Source: JAOPZW01 sp963788935 (GTDB taxonomy: Bacteria; Actinomycetota; Thermoleophilia; Solirubrobacterales; Solirubrobacteraceae). From it: a stretch of DNA of 64,000 nucleotides. Numbering within the stretch: the first letter of the stretch is position 1; each line of letters opens with the position of its first letter. The DNA lies in assembly GCA_963788935.1 (NCBI GenBank), contig CAWBIM010000004.1:620001-684000 (forward strand). The letters run 5' to 3'. Positions 26,980 to 35,036 of the stretch are shown here, in pieces. A program made the position numbers and the translations under genes. The notes under the pieces are model-generated. The model was not told the origin of the DNA, did no database searches, and was given only the letters and a program-made list of their open reading frames with translations.

Positions 26980-28104
26980 ATGACCGCGCGAACCACGCCG
27001 CCGTTCCGGGCCGACCACGTCGGCAGCCTCCTGCGACCGCCGGAGGTGCTCGCCGCGCGCGAGGACCGCGCGAGCGGCGCCATCACCGACGACGAGCTGC
27101 GTCAGATCGAGGACGACGCGATCCGCGAGGTCGTCCGCCGTCAGGAGGAGGTCGGCCTGCGGTCGATCACCGACGGCGAGTTCCGCCGCGAGTCCTGGCA
27201 CATGGACTTCATCTACCAGCTCGGCGGCGTCACCAAGGTCCAGGACGACACGATCCACGTCCACTTCGAGAACAAGGACCGCCAGTTCGACTGGGCGCCG
27301 CCGTCGGCCCACGTCAGCTCGCTCGTGACGCTGCCGCAGACGATCTTCGCCGAGCACTTCGCGTTCCTGCGCGACACCGTCACGAAGGGCACGCCGAAGC
27401 TCACGATCCCGTCGCCGAGCATGGTCCACTACCGCGGCGGGCGCTCGGCCATCGACGCCGACATCTACCCGGACCTCGACCAGTTCTGGGAGGACCTGAC
27501 CGCGGCCTACGCGCTCGAGATCCGCCAGCTCGCCGAGCTCGGCTGCACGTACCTGCAGCTCGACGACACGAGCCTCGCCTACATGAACGATCCGCGCCAG
27601 CGCGAGCACGTGGCGCAGATCGGCGGCGACCCCCAGCACCAGCACGAGACGTACATCGCGAACATCAACCGCGCGATCGCCGACCGCCCCGACGGGATCG
27701 CGATCACGACCCACATGTGCCGCGGCAACAACCAGTCGATGTGGGCGGCGTCGGGCGGCTACGACTTCGTGGCCGACTCGCTCTTCAACCAGCTCGAGGT
27801 CGACGGCTTCTTCATGGAGTGGGACGACGAGCGCTCGGGCGGCTTCGAGCCGTTGCGCTACCTGCCGAAGGGCAAGACCGTCGTGCTCGGGCTGATCACG
27901 ACGAAGCGGCCGAACCTCGAGTCCAAGGACATCCTCAAGCGCCGCATCGAGGAGGCGTCGAAGTACGCGGACCTCGACCAGCTCTGCCTGTCGCCGCAGT
28001 GCGGCTTCTCCTCGACGCGCGAGGGCAACGACCTCACGATCGACGAGCAGTTCGCCAAGCTCGAGCTCGTGCTCGAGACGGCGGCCGAGGTCTGGGGCGA
28101 GTGA
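26980..28104 (+). CDS. MetE-like zinc methyltransferase (cobalamin-independent methionine synthase II family)
   Basis: A 374-residue TIM-barrel protein related to the C-terminal half of MetE, of the YxjG/YxjH kind. It starts FRADHVGSLLRPPEVL, carries the zinc ligands His-x-Cys in ITTHMCRGN and the later Cys in LSPQCGFSS, and has TDGEFRRESWHMDF and LQLDDTSLAY. The family moves a methyl group to a thiol; this short form lacks the N-terminal folate-positioning domain. GAGAGAG precedes the start. It is first in a run of five genes joined by 4-base overlaps that otherwise look like aromatic ring cleavage, so a methyl-transfer step on an aromatic or its product is possible, though not shown. Confidence 0.88.
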   Translation: MTARTTPPFRADHVGSLLRPPEVLAAREDRASGAITDDELRQIEDDAIREVVRRQEEVGLRSITDGEFRRESWHMDFIYQLGGVTKVQDDTIHVHFENKDRQFDWAPPSAHVSSLVTLPQTIFAEHFAFLRDTVTKGTPKLTIPSPSMVHYRGGRSAIDADIYPDLDQFWEDLTAAYALEIRQLAELGCTYLQLDDTSLAYMNDPRQREHVAQIGGDPQHQHETYIANINRAIADRPDGIAITTHMCRGNNQSMWAASGGYDFVADSLFNQLEVDGFFMEWDDERSGGFEPLRYLPKGKTVVLGLITTKRPNLESKDILKRRIEEASKYADLDQLCLSPQCGFSSTREGNDLTIDEQFAKLELVLETAAEVWGE

Positions 28105-29075
28105 CCGCCGGCGTGGGCGCGCCGGACGACCACCCGACCCCGAGCGACCGCGCGCGCGAGCTCGTCCGCGGCGGCTACGACACCCACGTCCACATCGCGC
28201 CCGACGTCGTCCGGCGGCGCGCGTCGGACGTCGTCCTCGCGCGGCGCTTCGCCGAGCTCGGCCTCGCCGGCTTCGGGCTGAAGTCGCACTACACCTCGAC
28301 CGCCGAGCGCGCGCGGGTGGTCAGCGCGGCCGTCCCGGAGGTCGACACCATCGGGGCGATCACGCTCAACCGCGCCGTCGGCGGGCTGAACCCGGTCGCG
28401 GTCGAGATCGCCGCCCGCGAGGGCGCCCGGATCGTGTGGCTGCCGACCGTGAGCTCCGAGAACGAGCAGCACGAGGTCCTCGCGGCCGACCCGGAGGGCA
28501 AGGTCCCGGTCTGGGTCCGCTTCGAGCTCGAGCTGCGCGAGGCCGGCGTGACGGCCGAGCCGGTGGCGGTCGTGGACGCGGACGGCGCGGTGCTCGACGC
28601 CCTGCGCGCCGTCCTCGAGGTCGTCGCCCGCCACGACCTCGTCCTCGCCACCGGGCACCTGGCCCGCGACGAGATCTTCGCCGTCGTCGACGCGGCGGTC
28701 GACGCCGGGGTGGGGCGGATCGTCGTGACCCACCCCGAGTTCCCCTCGCAGCGGCTGTCGATCGAGGACCAGATCGCCCTCGCCGACCGCGGCGCGCTCA
28801 TGGAGCGGGCGTTCACGACGCCCTACACCGGCAAGTGCTCGTGGGAGCAGGTGTTCGACGCGACCCGGGCGGTCCGACCGAATCGGACCATCTGGTCCAC
28901 CGATCTGGGCCAGGTCTTCAACCCGCCGGTCGAGGACGGCCTGGCGATCATGGCCGACGAGTTCCTCGCGGCCGGATTCGACGACGAGGAGGTCCGCACC
29001 ATGGCGGTCACGAACACGCGCTTCGTCGCCGCGGCCAACGCCACGGCCCGCGAGCGGATCGCGGCGGCGGCATGA
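28101..29075 (+). CDS. DUF6282 amidohydrolase-like protein
   Basis: A 324-residue predicted metal-dependent hydrolase of the DUF6282 family. The amidohydrolase-type HxH is in GGYDTHVHIAPD, and later possible ligands are His in LKSHYTST, LATGHLARD, VVTHPEFP and Asp in WSTDLGQVF. The GTG start overlaps the previous stop by four bases. In protocatechuate 4,5-cleavage an amidohydrolase (LigI) opens 2-pyrone-4,6-dicarboxylate, just ahead of the hydratase and aldolase steps encoded next; this protein could fill that place, which is inference from context. Confidence 0.82.
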   Translation: MTAGVGAPDDHPTPSDRARELVRGGYDTHVHIAPDVVRRRASDVVLARRFAELGLAGFGLKSHYTSTAERARVVSAAVPEVDTIGAITLNRAVGGLNPVAVEIAAREGARIVWLPTVSSENEQHEVLAADPEGKVPVWVRFELELREAGVTAEPVAVVDADGAVLDALRAVLEVVARHDLVLATGHLARDEIFAVVDAAVDAGVGRIVVTHPEFPSQRLSIEDQIALADRGALMERAFTTPYTGKCSWEQVFDATRAVRPNRTIWSTDLGQVFNPPVEDGLAIMADEFLAAGFDDEEVRTMAVTNTRFVAAANATARERIAAAA

Positions 29076-29786
29076 GCCGGCGCATCCAGGTCATCGGGGC
29101 GCACTCGGCCGACTTCGTCTGGCGCGCCGGCGGCGCGATCGCCAAGGCGGTCGAGGCCGGCGGCACGGCCGAGGTCATCGCCCTGTCCTACGGCGAGCGC
29201 GGCGAGTCCGGCGAGCTGTGGAAGGAGGAGGGGCAGACGGTCGAGAACGTCAAGCGCGTGCGCCACGGCGAGGCCGAGGCGGCCGCGGCGGCGCTCGGCG
29301 CGCCGTTCCGCTGCCTGGACCTCGGCGACTACCCGCTCGAGATCGACGCGGACGCGCTCGCGCAGATCGCCGACGTCATCCGCGAGTTCGCGCCGGACGT
29401 CCTCGTCACCCACACCGACACCGACCCGTTCAACCCCGACCACCCGGTCGCCCACGCCGCCGTCGACCGCGCGCGCGGGCCTCGCGGCCGGGGCCGGGGT
29501 CTCGAGCGCGTTCACCACGATCCGCCCGCCGGCGCTGTTCCTGTTCGAGCCCCACCAGCCGGAGCTCTGCAACTTCATGCCGACGACGTTCGTCGACATC
29601 ACCTCGGTGATCGAGAAGAAGCGCGAGGCGATGGGGCACATGAAGGCGCAGGCCTACCTGCAGACCTACTACGGCCAGCGGGCCGAGCAGCGCGCCCACC
29701 ACGCGCGGCGCGCGGCCGGCGCGCCCGACGTCCGCTTCGCCGAGGCCTTCCAGCGCGTCATCCCGCAGGTGGTGGACACGCTGTGA
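29072..29786 (+). CDS. PIG-L family protein resembling 4-oxalomesaconate hydratase, one apparent frameshift
   Basis: About 238 residues of the PIG-L/LmbE zinc family. The N-terminal zinc motif is AHSADFVWRAGG rather than the deacetylase AHPDDE; this variant is, from memory, the form in GalB, the 4-oxalomesaconate hydratase of gallate degradation. The second site is NPDHPVAHAAVD. The frame breaks near 29468-29478 in a run of CG repeats; the +1 frame continues AAGAGVSSAFTTIRPPALF and FEPHQPELCNFMPTTFVDIT to the stop at 29786. It overlaps both neighbours by four bases and is followed by an aldolase of the same pathway. Confidence 0.85.
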
Positions 29787-30409
29787 GCGGGGTGTACGCG
29801 GAGCTCGCGCGGCTGGGCAGCGCGACGGTCTACGAGGGCGGCGGGCGCGGCGGCTTCGTCGACCTCGACCTCGTCCAGGTCGTCCCCGGCTCGCGCGCCG
29901 CGGGCCCGGCCCGGACGGTCCGCTGCGCGCAGGGCGACAACCTCATGGTCCACGCCGCGATGGCCGCGCTCGAGCCCGGCGAGGTGCTCGTGCTCACGAT
30001 GCCCGAGCCCGCGCCGTTCGCGCTCTTCGGCGGCCTGCTCGCGACGCAGGCCCGCGCCCGCGGCGCGGCGGCCGTGCTCGTCGACGCGTCGGTCCGCGAC
30101 GTCGAGGAGCTCGCCGCGCAGGGCCCGCCGACGTGGGCGCGCTGGGTGCGCGTGCAGGGCGCGGTCAAGGAGGAGCCCGGCGAGCTCGACGTCCCGGTCA
30201 CCGTCGGCGGCGCCGAGATCCGCCCGGGCGACGCGGTCGTGCTCGACGCCGACGGCGTGGCCGTGGTCGCGGCCGAGCGGGTCGAGGAGGTGCTCGCGGC
30301 CGCGCGCGAGCGCGAGGAGAAGGAGCGGGTGAAGGGCGAGAAGCTCGCGGCCGGCTCGCTCTCCTACGACCTCGACGGCCTGCGCGCGAAGGTCGAGGGC
30401 GCCGCGTGA
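29783..30409 (+). CDS. RraA-like 4-hydroxy-4-methyl/carboxy-2-oxoadipate aldolase candidate
   Basis: A 208-residue protein of the RraA-like class II pyruvate aldolase family. It has ARTVRCAQGDNLMVHAAMA (the G-D-N-x-x-x-H region), a central FGGLLATQARARGAAAVLVDASVRD (split here: the R-D pair that binds pyruvate and metal is in ASVRDVEEL), and ends GDAVVLDADGVAVVAAERVEEVL. In meta-cleavage pathways this enzyme (LigK/GalC) splits 4-carboxy-4-hydroxy-2-oxoadipate to pyruvate and oxaloacetate. The preceding PIG-L hydratase would make its substrate. The GTG at 29783 overlaps the previous stop. Confidence 0.85.
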   Translation: MSGVYAELARLGSATVYEGGGRGGFVDLDLVQVVPGSRAAGPARTVRCAQGDNLMVHAAMAALEPGEVLVLTMPEPAPFALFGGLLATQARARGAAAVLVDASVRDVEELAAQGPPTWARWVRVQGAVKEEPGELDVPVTVGGAEIRPGDAVVLDADGVAVVAAERVEEVLAAAREREEKERVKGEKLAAGSLSYDLDGLRAKVEGAA

Positions 30410-31374
30410 GCGAGATCGCCCACCTCGGCCCGGTCGAGCTGCTCACGCCCGACGCCGACGGCTCGCTGCACTTCTTCACCGAGGTGCTCGGCATGGAGGT
30501 CGAGGGGCGCGACGGGCGGTCGGTGTACCTGCGCGGCTGGGCCGACTACCAGCGCTACAGCCTCAAGCTCACGGAGTCCGACACCTCGGGGATGGCCTGG
30601 CTCGGGATCCGGGCCTGGAGCCCCGAGGCGCTCGAGCGCCGCGTCGCCGCCGTGCGGGCGGCCGGCCTGGGCGGCGAGTGGACGGCCGACGGCGCGGAGC
30701 GCGGCCGGGGCGCGGGCTACCGCTTCCGCGGCCCGGACGGCCACCTGTTCGAGCTCTACTACGACGTCGAGCGCTACGAGCCGCCCGAGCACCTGCGGCC
30801 GTCGCTGAAGAACCAGCCCCAGCGCTACACGGGCCGCGGCGCGGCGGTGAAGCGCCTCGACCACGTGAACATCCTCTCGGCCGACGTCCGCGCCGACCGC
30901 GTCTTCGCCACCGACGTCCTCGGCTACCGCCTGTACGAGCGCATCGAGCTCGACGACGGCACCGAGGCGGGGGCGTGGCTCAGCGCGACGATCGCCGCCC
31001 ACGAGCTCATCTACACCAAGGACGCCTACGGCGCCCACGGCCGCCTGCACCACCTCGCGTTCTGGGTCGACACGCGCGAGGAGTGCCTGCGCGCCGCGGA
31101 CCTGTTCCTCGACCACGGCATCCACATCGAGGCCGCGCCGTCCAAGCACGCGATCGCCCAGGGCTTCTTCCTCTACGGCATCGAGCCCGGCGGCAACCGG
31201 ATCGAGGTCACGACCGGCGGCTACCTCGTCTACGACCCCGAGCACCCGCCCACGGTCTGGAACGAGGCCGAGCGGCGCAAGGGCCAGGCGTGGGGCGTCA
31301 AGACGGTGGAGAGCTTCCACACGTACGGCACGCCGCCCGTCACTTCGCCAGGAACGCCAGCAGCGCCGCGTTGA
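30406..31374 (+). CDS. Type I extradiol ring-cleavage dioxygenase (catechol 2,3-dioxygenase-like)
   Basis: A 322-residue two-domain VOC protein. The C-terminal catalytic domain has the Fe(II) ligands His in RLDHVNIL, His in LHHLAFWVD and Glu in GGNRIEVTTGGY. The N-terminal domain (LGPVELLTPDADGSLHFFTEVLG, interrupted by loops) is the non-catalytic repeat. This is the layout of catechol 2,3-dioxygenases, which open an aromatic ring next to two hydroxyls. It is the last of the five overlapping genes and supplies the ring-opening step. Its 3-prime end overlaps the convergent hydrolase by 35 bases. Confidence 0.9.
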   Translation: MSEIAHLGPVELLTPDADGSLHFFTEVLGMEVEGRDGRSVYLRGWADYQRYSLKLTESDTSGMAWLGIRAWSPEALERRVAAVRAAGLGGEWTADGAERGRGAGYRFRGPDGHLFELYYDVERYEPPEHLRPSLKNQPQRYTGRGAAVKRLDHVNILSADVRADRVFATDVLGYRLYERIELDDGTEAGAWLSATIAAHELIYTKDAYGAHGRLHHLAFWVDTREECLRAADLFLDHGIHIEAAPSKHAIAQGFFLYGIEPGGNRIEVTTGGYLVYDPEHPPTVWNEAERRKGQAWGVKTVESFHTYGTPPVTSPGTPAAPR

Positions 31375-32176
31375 ACTCGTCGGCGTGGCTCGTGTTCAGG
31401 CCGTGCGGCGCGTCGCGGACGACGACGAGCTCGCTGCCCGCGACGGCCGCGTGGGTCCGGGCGCCGGAGCCCTCGAGCGGGACGATCCCGTCGCTGTCGC
31501 CGTGGATCACGAGCGTCGGCACCGTGATCTTCGGCAGGTCCTCGCGGAAGTCGGTCGTCCCGAACGCCTCCATGCAGCCGAGCGCCGCGCGCTGGTCGGA
31601 CTGCCGGCAGAGCGCGACGGCCTCCTGGCGCTGGGCCTCGGAGACCTTGAGCTCGTCGCCGGCGGAGAAGAACATCGTCGTGAACTGGTCGAAGAACGCG
31701 TCGCGGTCGTCCTTCAGGCCGCTCTCCATCTGCTCGGCGAGCTCCGGGCTCAGCGGGCCGTCGGGGTTGTCGTCGGTCTTCAGGAGATACGGCGGGATCG
31801 CCGCGGCGAAGACGACGCTGTGCAGGCGCTGCTCGCCGTACTTGGCGACGTAGCGGGCGACCTCGCCGCCGCCCATCGAGAAGCCGACGAGCGTGACGTC
31901 CGTGAGGTCGAGCTCGTCGAGCACGCCCTCGAGGTCCTCGGCGAGCGTGTCGTAGTCGTAGCCGCCGCGCGGCTTGTCGCTGCGCCCGAAGCCGCGGCGG
32001 TCGTAGGCGACGACGCGGTAGCCGGCGCCCGACAGGGCCGCGATCTGGTCCTTCCACGCGGCGCCGGAGAGCGGCCAGCCGTGGATGAGGACGACCGGGC
32101 GGCCGCTGCCGCCCGTGTCCTCGACGTGGACCTTCGTCTTGCTCAGCAGTCCGGAGTTGGCGGTGATCTCGGGCAT
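31340..32176 (-). CDS. Alpha/beta hydrolase (non-haem chloroperoxidase-like)
   Basis: A 278-residue alpha/beta hydrolase. The catalytic triad is Ser in VGFSMGGGEVA, Asp in IHGDSDGIVP and His in DAPHGLN. The start VHVEDTGGSGRPVVLIHGWPLSG with the oxyanion HGWP motif is typical of the cofactor-free haloperoxidase/esterase group. Such enzymes hydrolyse esters and can perhydrolyse acetic acid. It could act on an ester or meta-cleavage product in connection with the operon that converges on it, but nothing in the sequence shows that. Confidence 0.92.
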   Translation of the reverse strand: MPEITANSGLLSKTKVHVEDTGGSGRPVVLIHGWPLSGAAWKDQIAALSGAGYRVVAYDRRGFGRSDKPRGGYDYDTLAEDLEGVLDELDLTDVTLVGFSMGGGEVARYVAKYGEQRLHSVVFAAAIPPYLLKTDDNPDGPLSPELAEQMESGLKDDRDAFFDQFTTMFFSAGDELKVSEAQRQEAVALCRQSDQRAALGCMEAFGTTDFREDLPKITVPTLVIHGDSDGIVPLEGSGARTHAAVAGSELVVVRDAPHGLNTSHADEFNAALLAFLAK

Positions 32177-32278
32177 GCGCGTCCTGTTCTCTCGGGGTCA
32201 GGTGCGACCCCGTGGCGCTACCCGGCCCGCCGGACCGCGATCCGCCGCGTCCGCGCGGCGGGCGCCGAACCGCTCGCC

Positions 32279-32470
32279 TCAGGCGCGCGGCGTCTCGTGC
32301 TCCGGCTCGTGCTCGCGCTCGCGCGGCTCGTCGCCGCCGCTGATCGCGCCCTTGAACTCGCGCAGGCCGCGGCCGAGCGAGCGGCCCGCGTCGGGCAGGC
32401 GCTTGGGACCGAGCACGATCAGGGCGATGGCGAGGACGACGATGAGTTCCATGGGTCCGATGGTGGGCAT
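32279..32470 (-). CDS. tatA: Twin-arginine translocase subunit TatA/E
   Basis: A 63-residue protein with the single TatA helix and hinge: MELIVVLAIALIVLGPKRLPDAGRSLGRGLREFKGAISG, described here in pieces (IVVLAIALIVLGPKRLP, then the amphipathic GRSLGRGLREFKGAI), then an acidic tail. TatA multimers form the protein-conducting element of the Tat pathway. Start at 32470 (MPTIGP) or 32452 (MELI). It stands alone; tatC is not in this window. Confidence 0.92.
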   Translation of the reverse strand: MPTIGPMELIVVLAIALIVLGPKRLPDAGRSLGRGLREFKGAISGGDEPREREHEPEHETPRA

Positions 32471-32549
32471 GACCGGTATGGCGCTGCGGGGGCCCGATCG
32501 GATCACTCGGCGTCCGCGGCCGGACCTCGCGCCGCCGTAGCCTTCAGGG

Positions 32550-32969
32550 ATGCCCTACCTGCACCTCGACCTGCCCGTCGCCCTCACGGCGGGCGACCGC
32601 GCCGGCCTCGCGGTCCGGCTCGCGCACGTCTACGCGGACGTGATGGAGACGAATCCCGAGCGGGTCACGGTCGCCTTCCGCGAGCTGGGGGAGAACGGGG
32701 TGGTCCGGATCGGGCCCGACGGCGCGCTCGAGCCGGTGGTCATGGTCAACTGCGACGTCCGCCGCGGGCGGCCGCCGGAGCAGCGCGAGCGCCTCGGCGG
32801 CGCGGTCGCGGCGGTGCTCGAGGACGTGCTCGGCTGGCCGCCGCGGCGCACGGTCCTCGAGTTCACGCAGCACGCCGGCGACGAGGTCTGGCGCTCGACC
32901 GGCCTCGGCACGGACTGGTCGCCGGCCGAGGCGGGCGACCGCGCTCACGACGCCACCGCCCGCGCCTGA
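32550..32969 (+). CDS. Tautomerase/MIF-like protein
   Basis: A 139-residue protein starting MPYLHLDLPVALTAGDRAGLA; after Met removal Pro1 would be the catalytic base of the tautomerase superfamily. The double length suggests a fused two-repeat form (as in the cis-CaaD or MSAD-like groups), with GALEPVVMVNCDVRRGRPPEQR as the second beta-alpha unit. Related enzymes include 4-oxalocrotonate tautomerase of the catechol meta-cleavage pathway, so a link with the nearby dioxygenase operon is possible. Its last 25 bases overlap the convergent exporter remnant. Confidence 0.75.
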   Translation: MPYLHLDLPVALTAGDRAGLAVRLAHVYADVMETNPERVTVAFRELGENGVVRIGPDGALEPVVMVNCDVRRGRPPEQRERLGGAVAAVLEDVLGWPPRRTVLEFTQHAGDEVWRSTGLGTDWSPAEAGDRAHDATARA

Positions 32970-33216
32970 GACGACCGCAGCGCGGCGAGCACCACCACCG
33001 CCACGGCGGCGCACGCCGCCATGCACCCGGCGGAGACCGTGAACGCCAGGTGGTAGCCGCCGAGCAGGGCGTGCCCGGCGCGAGCACGAAGGGGACGAAG
33101 TCCAGGACGATCATGAGCTGCACGAGCAGGACGGCGCCGAGGGCGAGCCAGCGGCGCGTGGCCGGGTCCGCGAGGGAGGAGCGGACGGGTGAGCGGCGAA
33201 CGAGATTCCGTGGCAT
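32945..33216 (-). pseudogene. Remnant of a DHA2-type MFS exporter with its middle deleted
   Basis: Only the two ends of an exporter of about 480 residues remain. The start gives MPRNLVRRSPVRSSLADPAT then the first helix RRWLALGAVLLVQLMIVLDF, as in DHA2 exporters. After LAPG the sequence jumps, in another frame, to the last helix (HALLGGYHLAFTVSAGCMAA, AVAVVVLAALRSS) and stop at 32945. About 400 codons are missing, including all of motif A. It is divergent from a MarR gene, a usual partner of such exporters, and its promoter region still holds a perfect palindrome, so loss may be recent. Confidence 0.75.
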
Positions 33217-33223
33217 ATGGATC

Positions 33224-33240
33224 GTCACTGTATCAGTGAC
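33224..33240. promoter_or_regulatory. 17-base palindrome in the marR/exporter divergent promoter
   Basis: GTCACTG-TAT-CAGTGAC is a perfect palindrome 7 bases before the exporter remnant start. On the minus strand it covers a possible -10 box (TACAGT, 33227-33232) with TTGCAC as -35 (33249-33254, spacer 16). It is a strong candidate operator for the adjacent MarR protein. Confidence 0.6.
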
Positions 33241-33262
33241 TATCATTGGTGCAATGCTTGTC

Positions 33263-33280
33263 ATTGTCAACGATAGGATC
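33263..33280 (+). promoter_or_regulatory. ATTGTCAACGA and TAGGATC motif ahead of marR
   Basis: ATTGTCAACGATAGGATC shares 11 of the 12 palindrome bases and the TAGGATC box with the site at 26927. TAGGAT (33274-33279) is only nine bases before the ATG at 33289, so a transcript from it would be leaderless or nearly so. It may be an autoregulatory operator. Confidence 0.5.
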
Positions 33281-33288
33281 ACCCGGAG

Positions 33289-33717
33289 ATGCACGAAGAG
33301 CCGACCGTCGGCCCGCTGGGCCTCCTGACGCGCCTCTCGCGCGTCGTCTTCCGGCGGGCGACCGAGGACGTGCTCGGGATGCGGCTGAAGGCGTTCGTCG
33401 CCTTGACCCACCTGCGCCACCAGCCGGGCATGACCCAGCGGCAGTTCGGCGAGGCGATCATGCTCGACGCCAACAACGCGGTGCTGCTGCTCAACGACAT
33501 CGAGGCCCACGGCTGGGCCCACCGCCGCCGCGACCCGGAGGACCGCCGCCGCCACGTCGTCGACATCACGCCCGCGGGGCTCGCCGCCCTGGAGCGCGCC
33601 GACGCCGCCCTCGACGGCCTCGAGGACGACGTGCTCGCGCCGCTCAGCGCCGAGGAGCGCGAGACGCTGCGCGACCTCCTCGCCCGCGTCCTGCAGCCGG
33701 TGCCGCTGCCGCGGTGA
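33289..33717 (+). CDS. MarR-family transcriptional regulator
   Basis: A 142-residue winged-helix regulator. The recognition region is GMTQRQFGEAIMLDANNAVLLLNDIEAHGWAHRRR in two parts (helix-turn-helix about 50-75, wing with RDPEDRRRHVVDITPAG about 82-98). MarR proteins respond to phenolic and aromatic ligands or oxidants and repress adjacent exporters or catabolic genes. The divergent exporter is a remnant, while a motif like its own promoter element lies before the ring-cleavage operon at 26980. The start at 33289 follows GGAG directly. The nucleoside hydrolase gene overlaps its stop by four bases. Confidence 0.9.
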   Translation: MHEEPTVGPLGLLTRLSRVVFRRATEDVLGMRLKAFVALTHLRHQPGMTQRQFGEAIMLDANNAVLLLNDIEAHGWAHRRRDPEDRRRHVVDITPAGLAALERADAALDGLEDDVLAPLSAEERETLRDLLARVLQPVPLPR

Positions 33718-34676
33718 GCGCGCGCCCGGTCATCCTGGACTGCGATCCGGGCCACGACGACGCGATCGCGCTGCTGCTCGCCGCGGCCAGCGACGCGCTC
33801 GACCTGCGCGCGATCACGACCGTCGCGGGCAACGGCGAGCTCGACAAGGTCACGCTCAACGCGCAGCGCATCTGCACGCTGGCCGACATCCGCGACGTGC
33901 CGATCGCCGCGGGCGCGGCCGGGCCGCTCGCCGGGACCCTCGAGACGGCGGCCGACGTCCACGGCGCGTCGGCCCTCGACGGCCCCGCGCTGCCCGACCC
34001 CGACGTCCCGGTCGATCCGCGGCCCGCGGACGAGGTCATCGCCGACGTCGTCGCCGCGTCGGCCGAGCCGGTGACGCTCATCGGCGTCGGCCCGCTCACG
34101 AACGTCGCGGTCGCGCTCGAGCGCCATCCGGACCTCGCGGGCCGGCTGCGCGAGGTCATCGTGATGGGCGGCTCGACCGGGCGCGGCAACCGCACGCCCT
34201 ACGCCGAGTTCAACATCTGGGCCGACCCCGAGGCGGCCGAGCGCGTGTTCGCGAGCGGCGTCCCGCTGACGATGCTCGGCCTCAACCTCACCCACCAGGC
34301 CCTCGCGACGCCGCCGATCGTCGAGCGCCTGCTCGCGCTCGACACGGAGATCGCCCGCGTCGTCGCGGGCTGGATCACGTTCTTCGGCTCCACCTACGAG
34401 GAGCTGTGGGGCTTCGCCGGGCCGCCGGTCCACGACGTCTGCGCCGTCGCGCTGGCGATCGACCCGACGCTCATCCGCCTCGTGGACGCGTTCGTCGCGA
34501 TCGAGACCGCGGGCCGGTGGACGCGCGGCGCGACCGTCGTCGACCTGCACCGGCGCCTGCGCCGCGAGCCGAACACGCGCGTCGCGCTCGACCTCGACGC
34601 GGACCGCTTCTGGGACCTCGTGATCGGCGCCGTGGAGACGCTCGGCGCCCGCGCGGCGGCCGCGCGGGCGGCGTAG
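33714..34676 (+). CDS. Inosine/uridine-preferring nucleoside hydrolase
   Basis: A 320-residue ribonucleoside hydrolase. The calcium-binding Asp cluster is in ILDCDPGHDDAIALLLA (residues about 6-22). Other family marks are TTVAGNGELDKVTLNAQRI, VIVMGGSTGRGNRTPYAEFNIWADPEAA (in two parts) and HDVCAVALAID with the fourth metal Asp. It splits the N-glycosidic bond of nucleosides to free base and ribose in the cytoplasm. The GTG start overlaps the marR stop by four bases, so the two are coupled. Confidence 0.94.
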   Translation: MSARPVILDCDPGHDDAIALLLAAASDALDLRAITTVAGNGELDKVTLNAQRICTLADIRDVPIAAGAAGPLAGTLETAADVHGASALDGPALPDPDVPVDPRPADEVIADVVAASAEPVTLIGVGPLTNVAVALERHPDLAGRLREVIVMGGSTGRGNRTPYAEFNIWADPEAAERVFASGVPLTMLGLNLTHQALATPPIVERLLALDTEIARVVAGWITFFGSTYEELWGFAGPPVHDVCAVALAIDPTLIRLVDAFVAIETAGRWTRGATVVDLHRRLRREPNTRVALDLDADRFWDLVIGAVETLGARAAAARAA

Positions 34677-34685
34677 GCGGGCGCC

Positions 34686-35036
34686 CTACAGGGCCTGGAC
34701 CGCGGCGTCCGGCTCGTGCAGCAGGAAGCCGGCGGCGGCGAGCACGCCGCGCTGGTCGAGGCGGGCGAGGCGGGGGACGAGCGACGGGTCGGCCGGCTCC
34801 CACGCCGCGACGGTCGCGGTGTCGTCGAGCGGCCGCAGCCCGTTCTCGTGCGGCTCGTCCATGGCGTCGCGGAACCAGGCGAGGTCGTCGGAGATCCGCC
34901 GCGGGCGCTCCGTCGAGGCCTGCTGCCACGGGTCCTCGCCCGCACGGCGCTCGGGGACGCCCGGCGGGCGGGTGAGGGCGATCTGGAGGGCGCCGAGCCA
35001 GTCGGGGCGCGGCTTGACGAGTTCGAGAATGGTCAT
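34686..35036 (-). CDS. Hypothetical protein
   Basis: A 116-residue protein starting MTILELVKPRPDWLGALQIAL. It has RISDDLAWFRDAMDEPHENGLRPLDDT and ends LLHEPDAAVQAL. I do not recognise the family. It is convergent with the nucleoside hydrolase and divergent from the 2OG-Fe(II) oxygenase. Composition and codon use match its neighbours. Confidence 0.6.
   Translation of the reverse strand: MTILELVKPRPDWLGALQIALTRPPGVPERRAGEDPWQQASTERPRRISDDLAWFRDAMDEPHENGLRPLDDTATVAAWEPADPSLVPRLARLDQRGVLAAAGFLLHEPDAAVQAL

Noticed and set aside
29072..29786. Calling the PIG-L protein an N-acetylglucosaminyl deacetylase (MshB/LmbE).
   Set aside because: The AHPDDE motif needed for that activity is AHSADF here, and the neighbours are ring-cleavage enzymes, not thiol or glycolipid genes.
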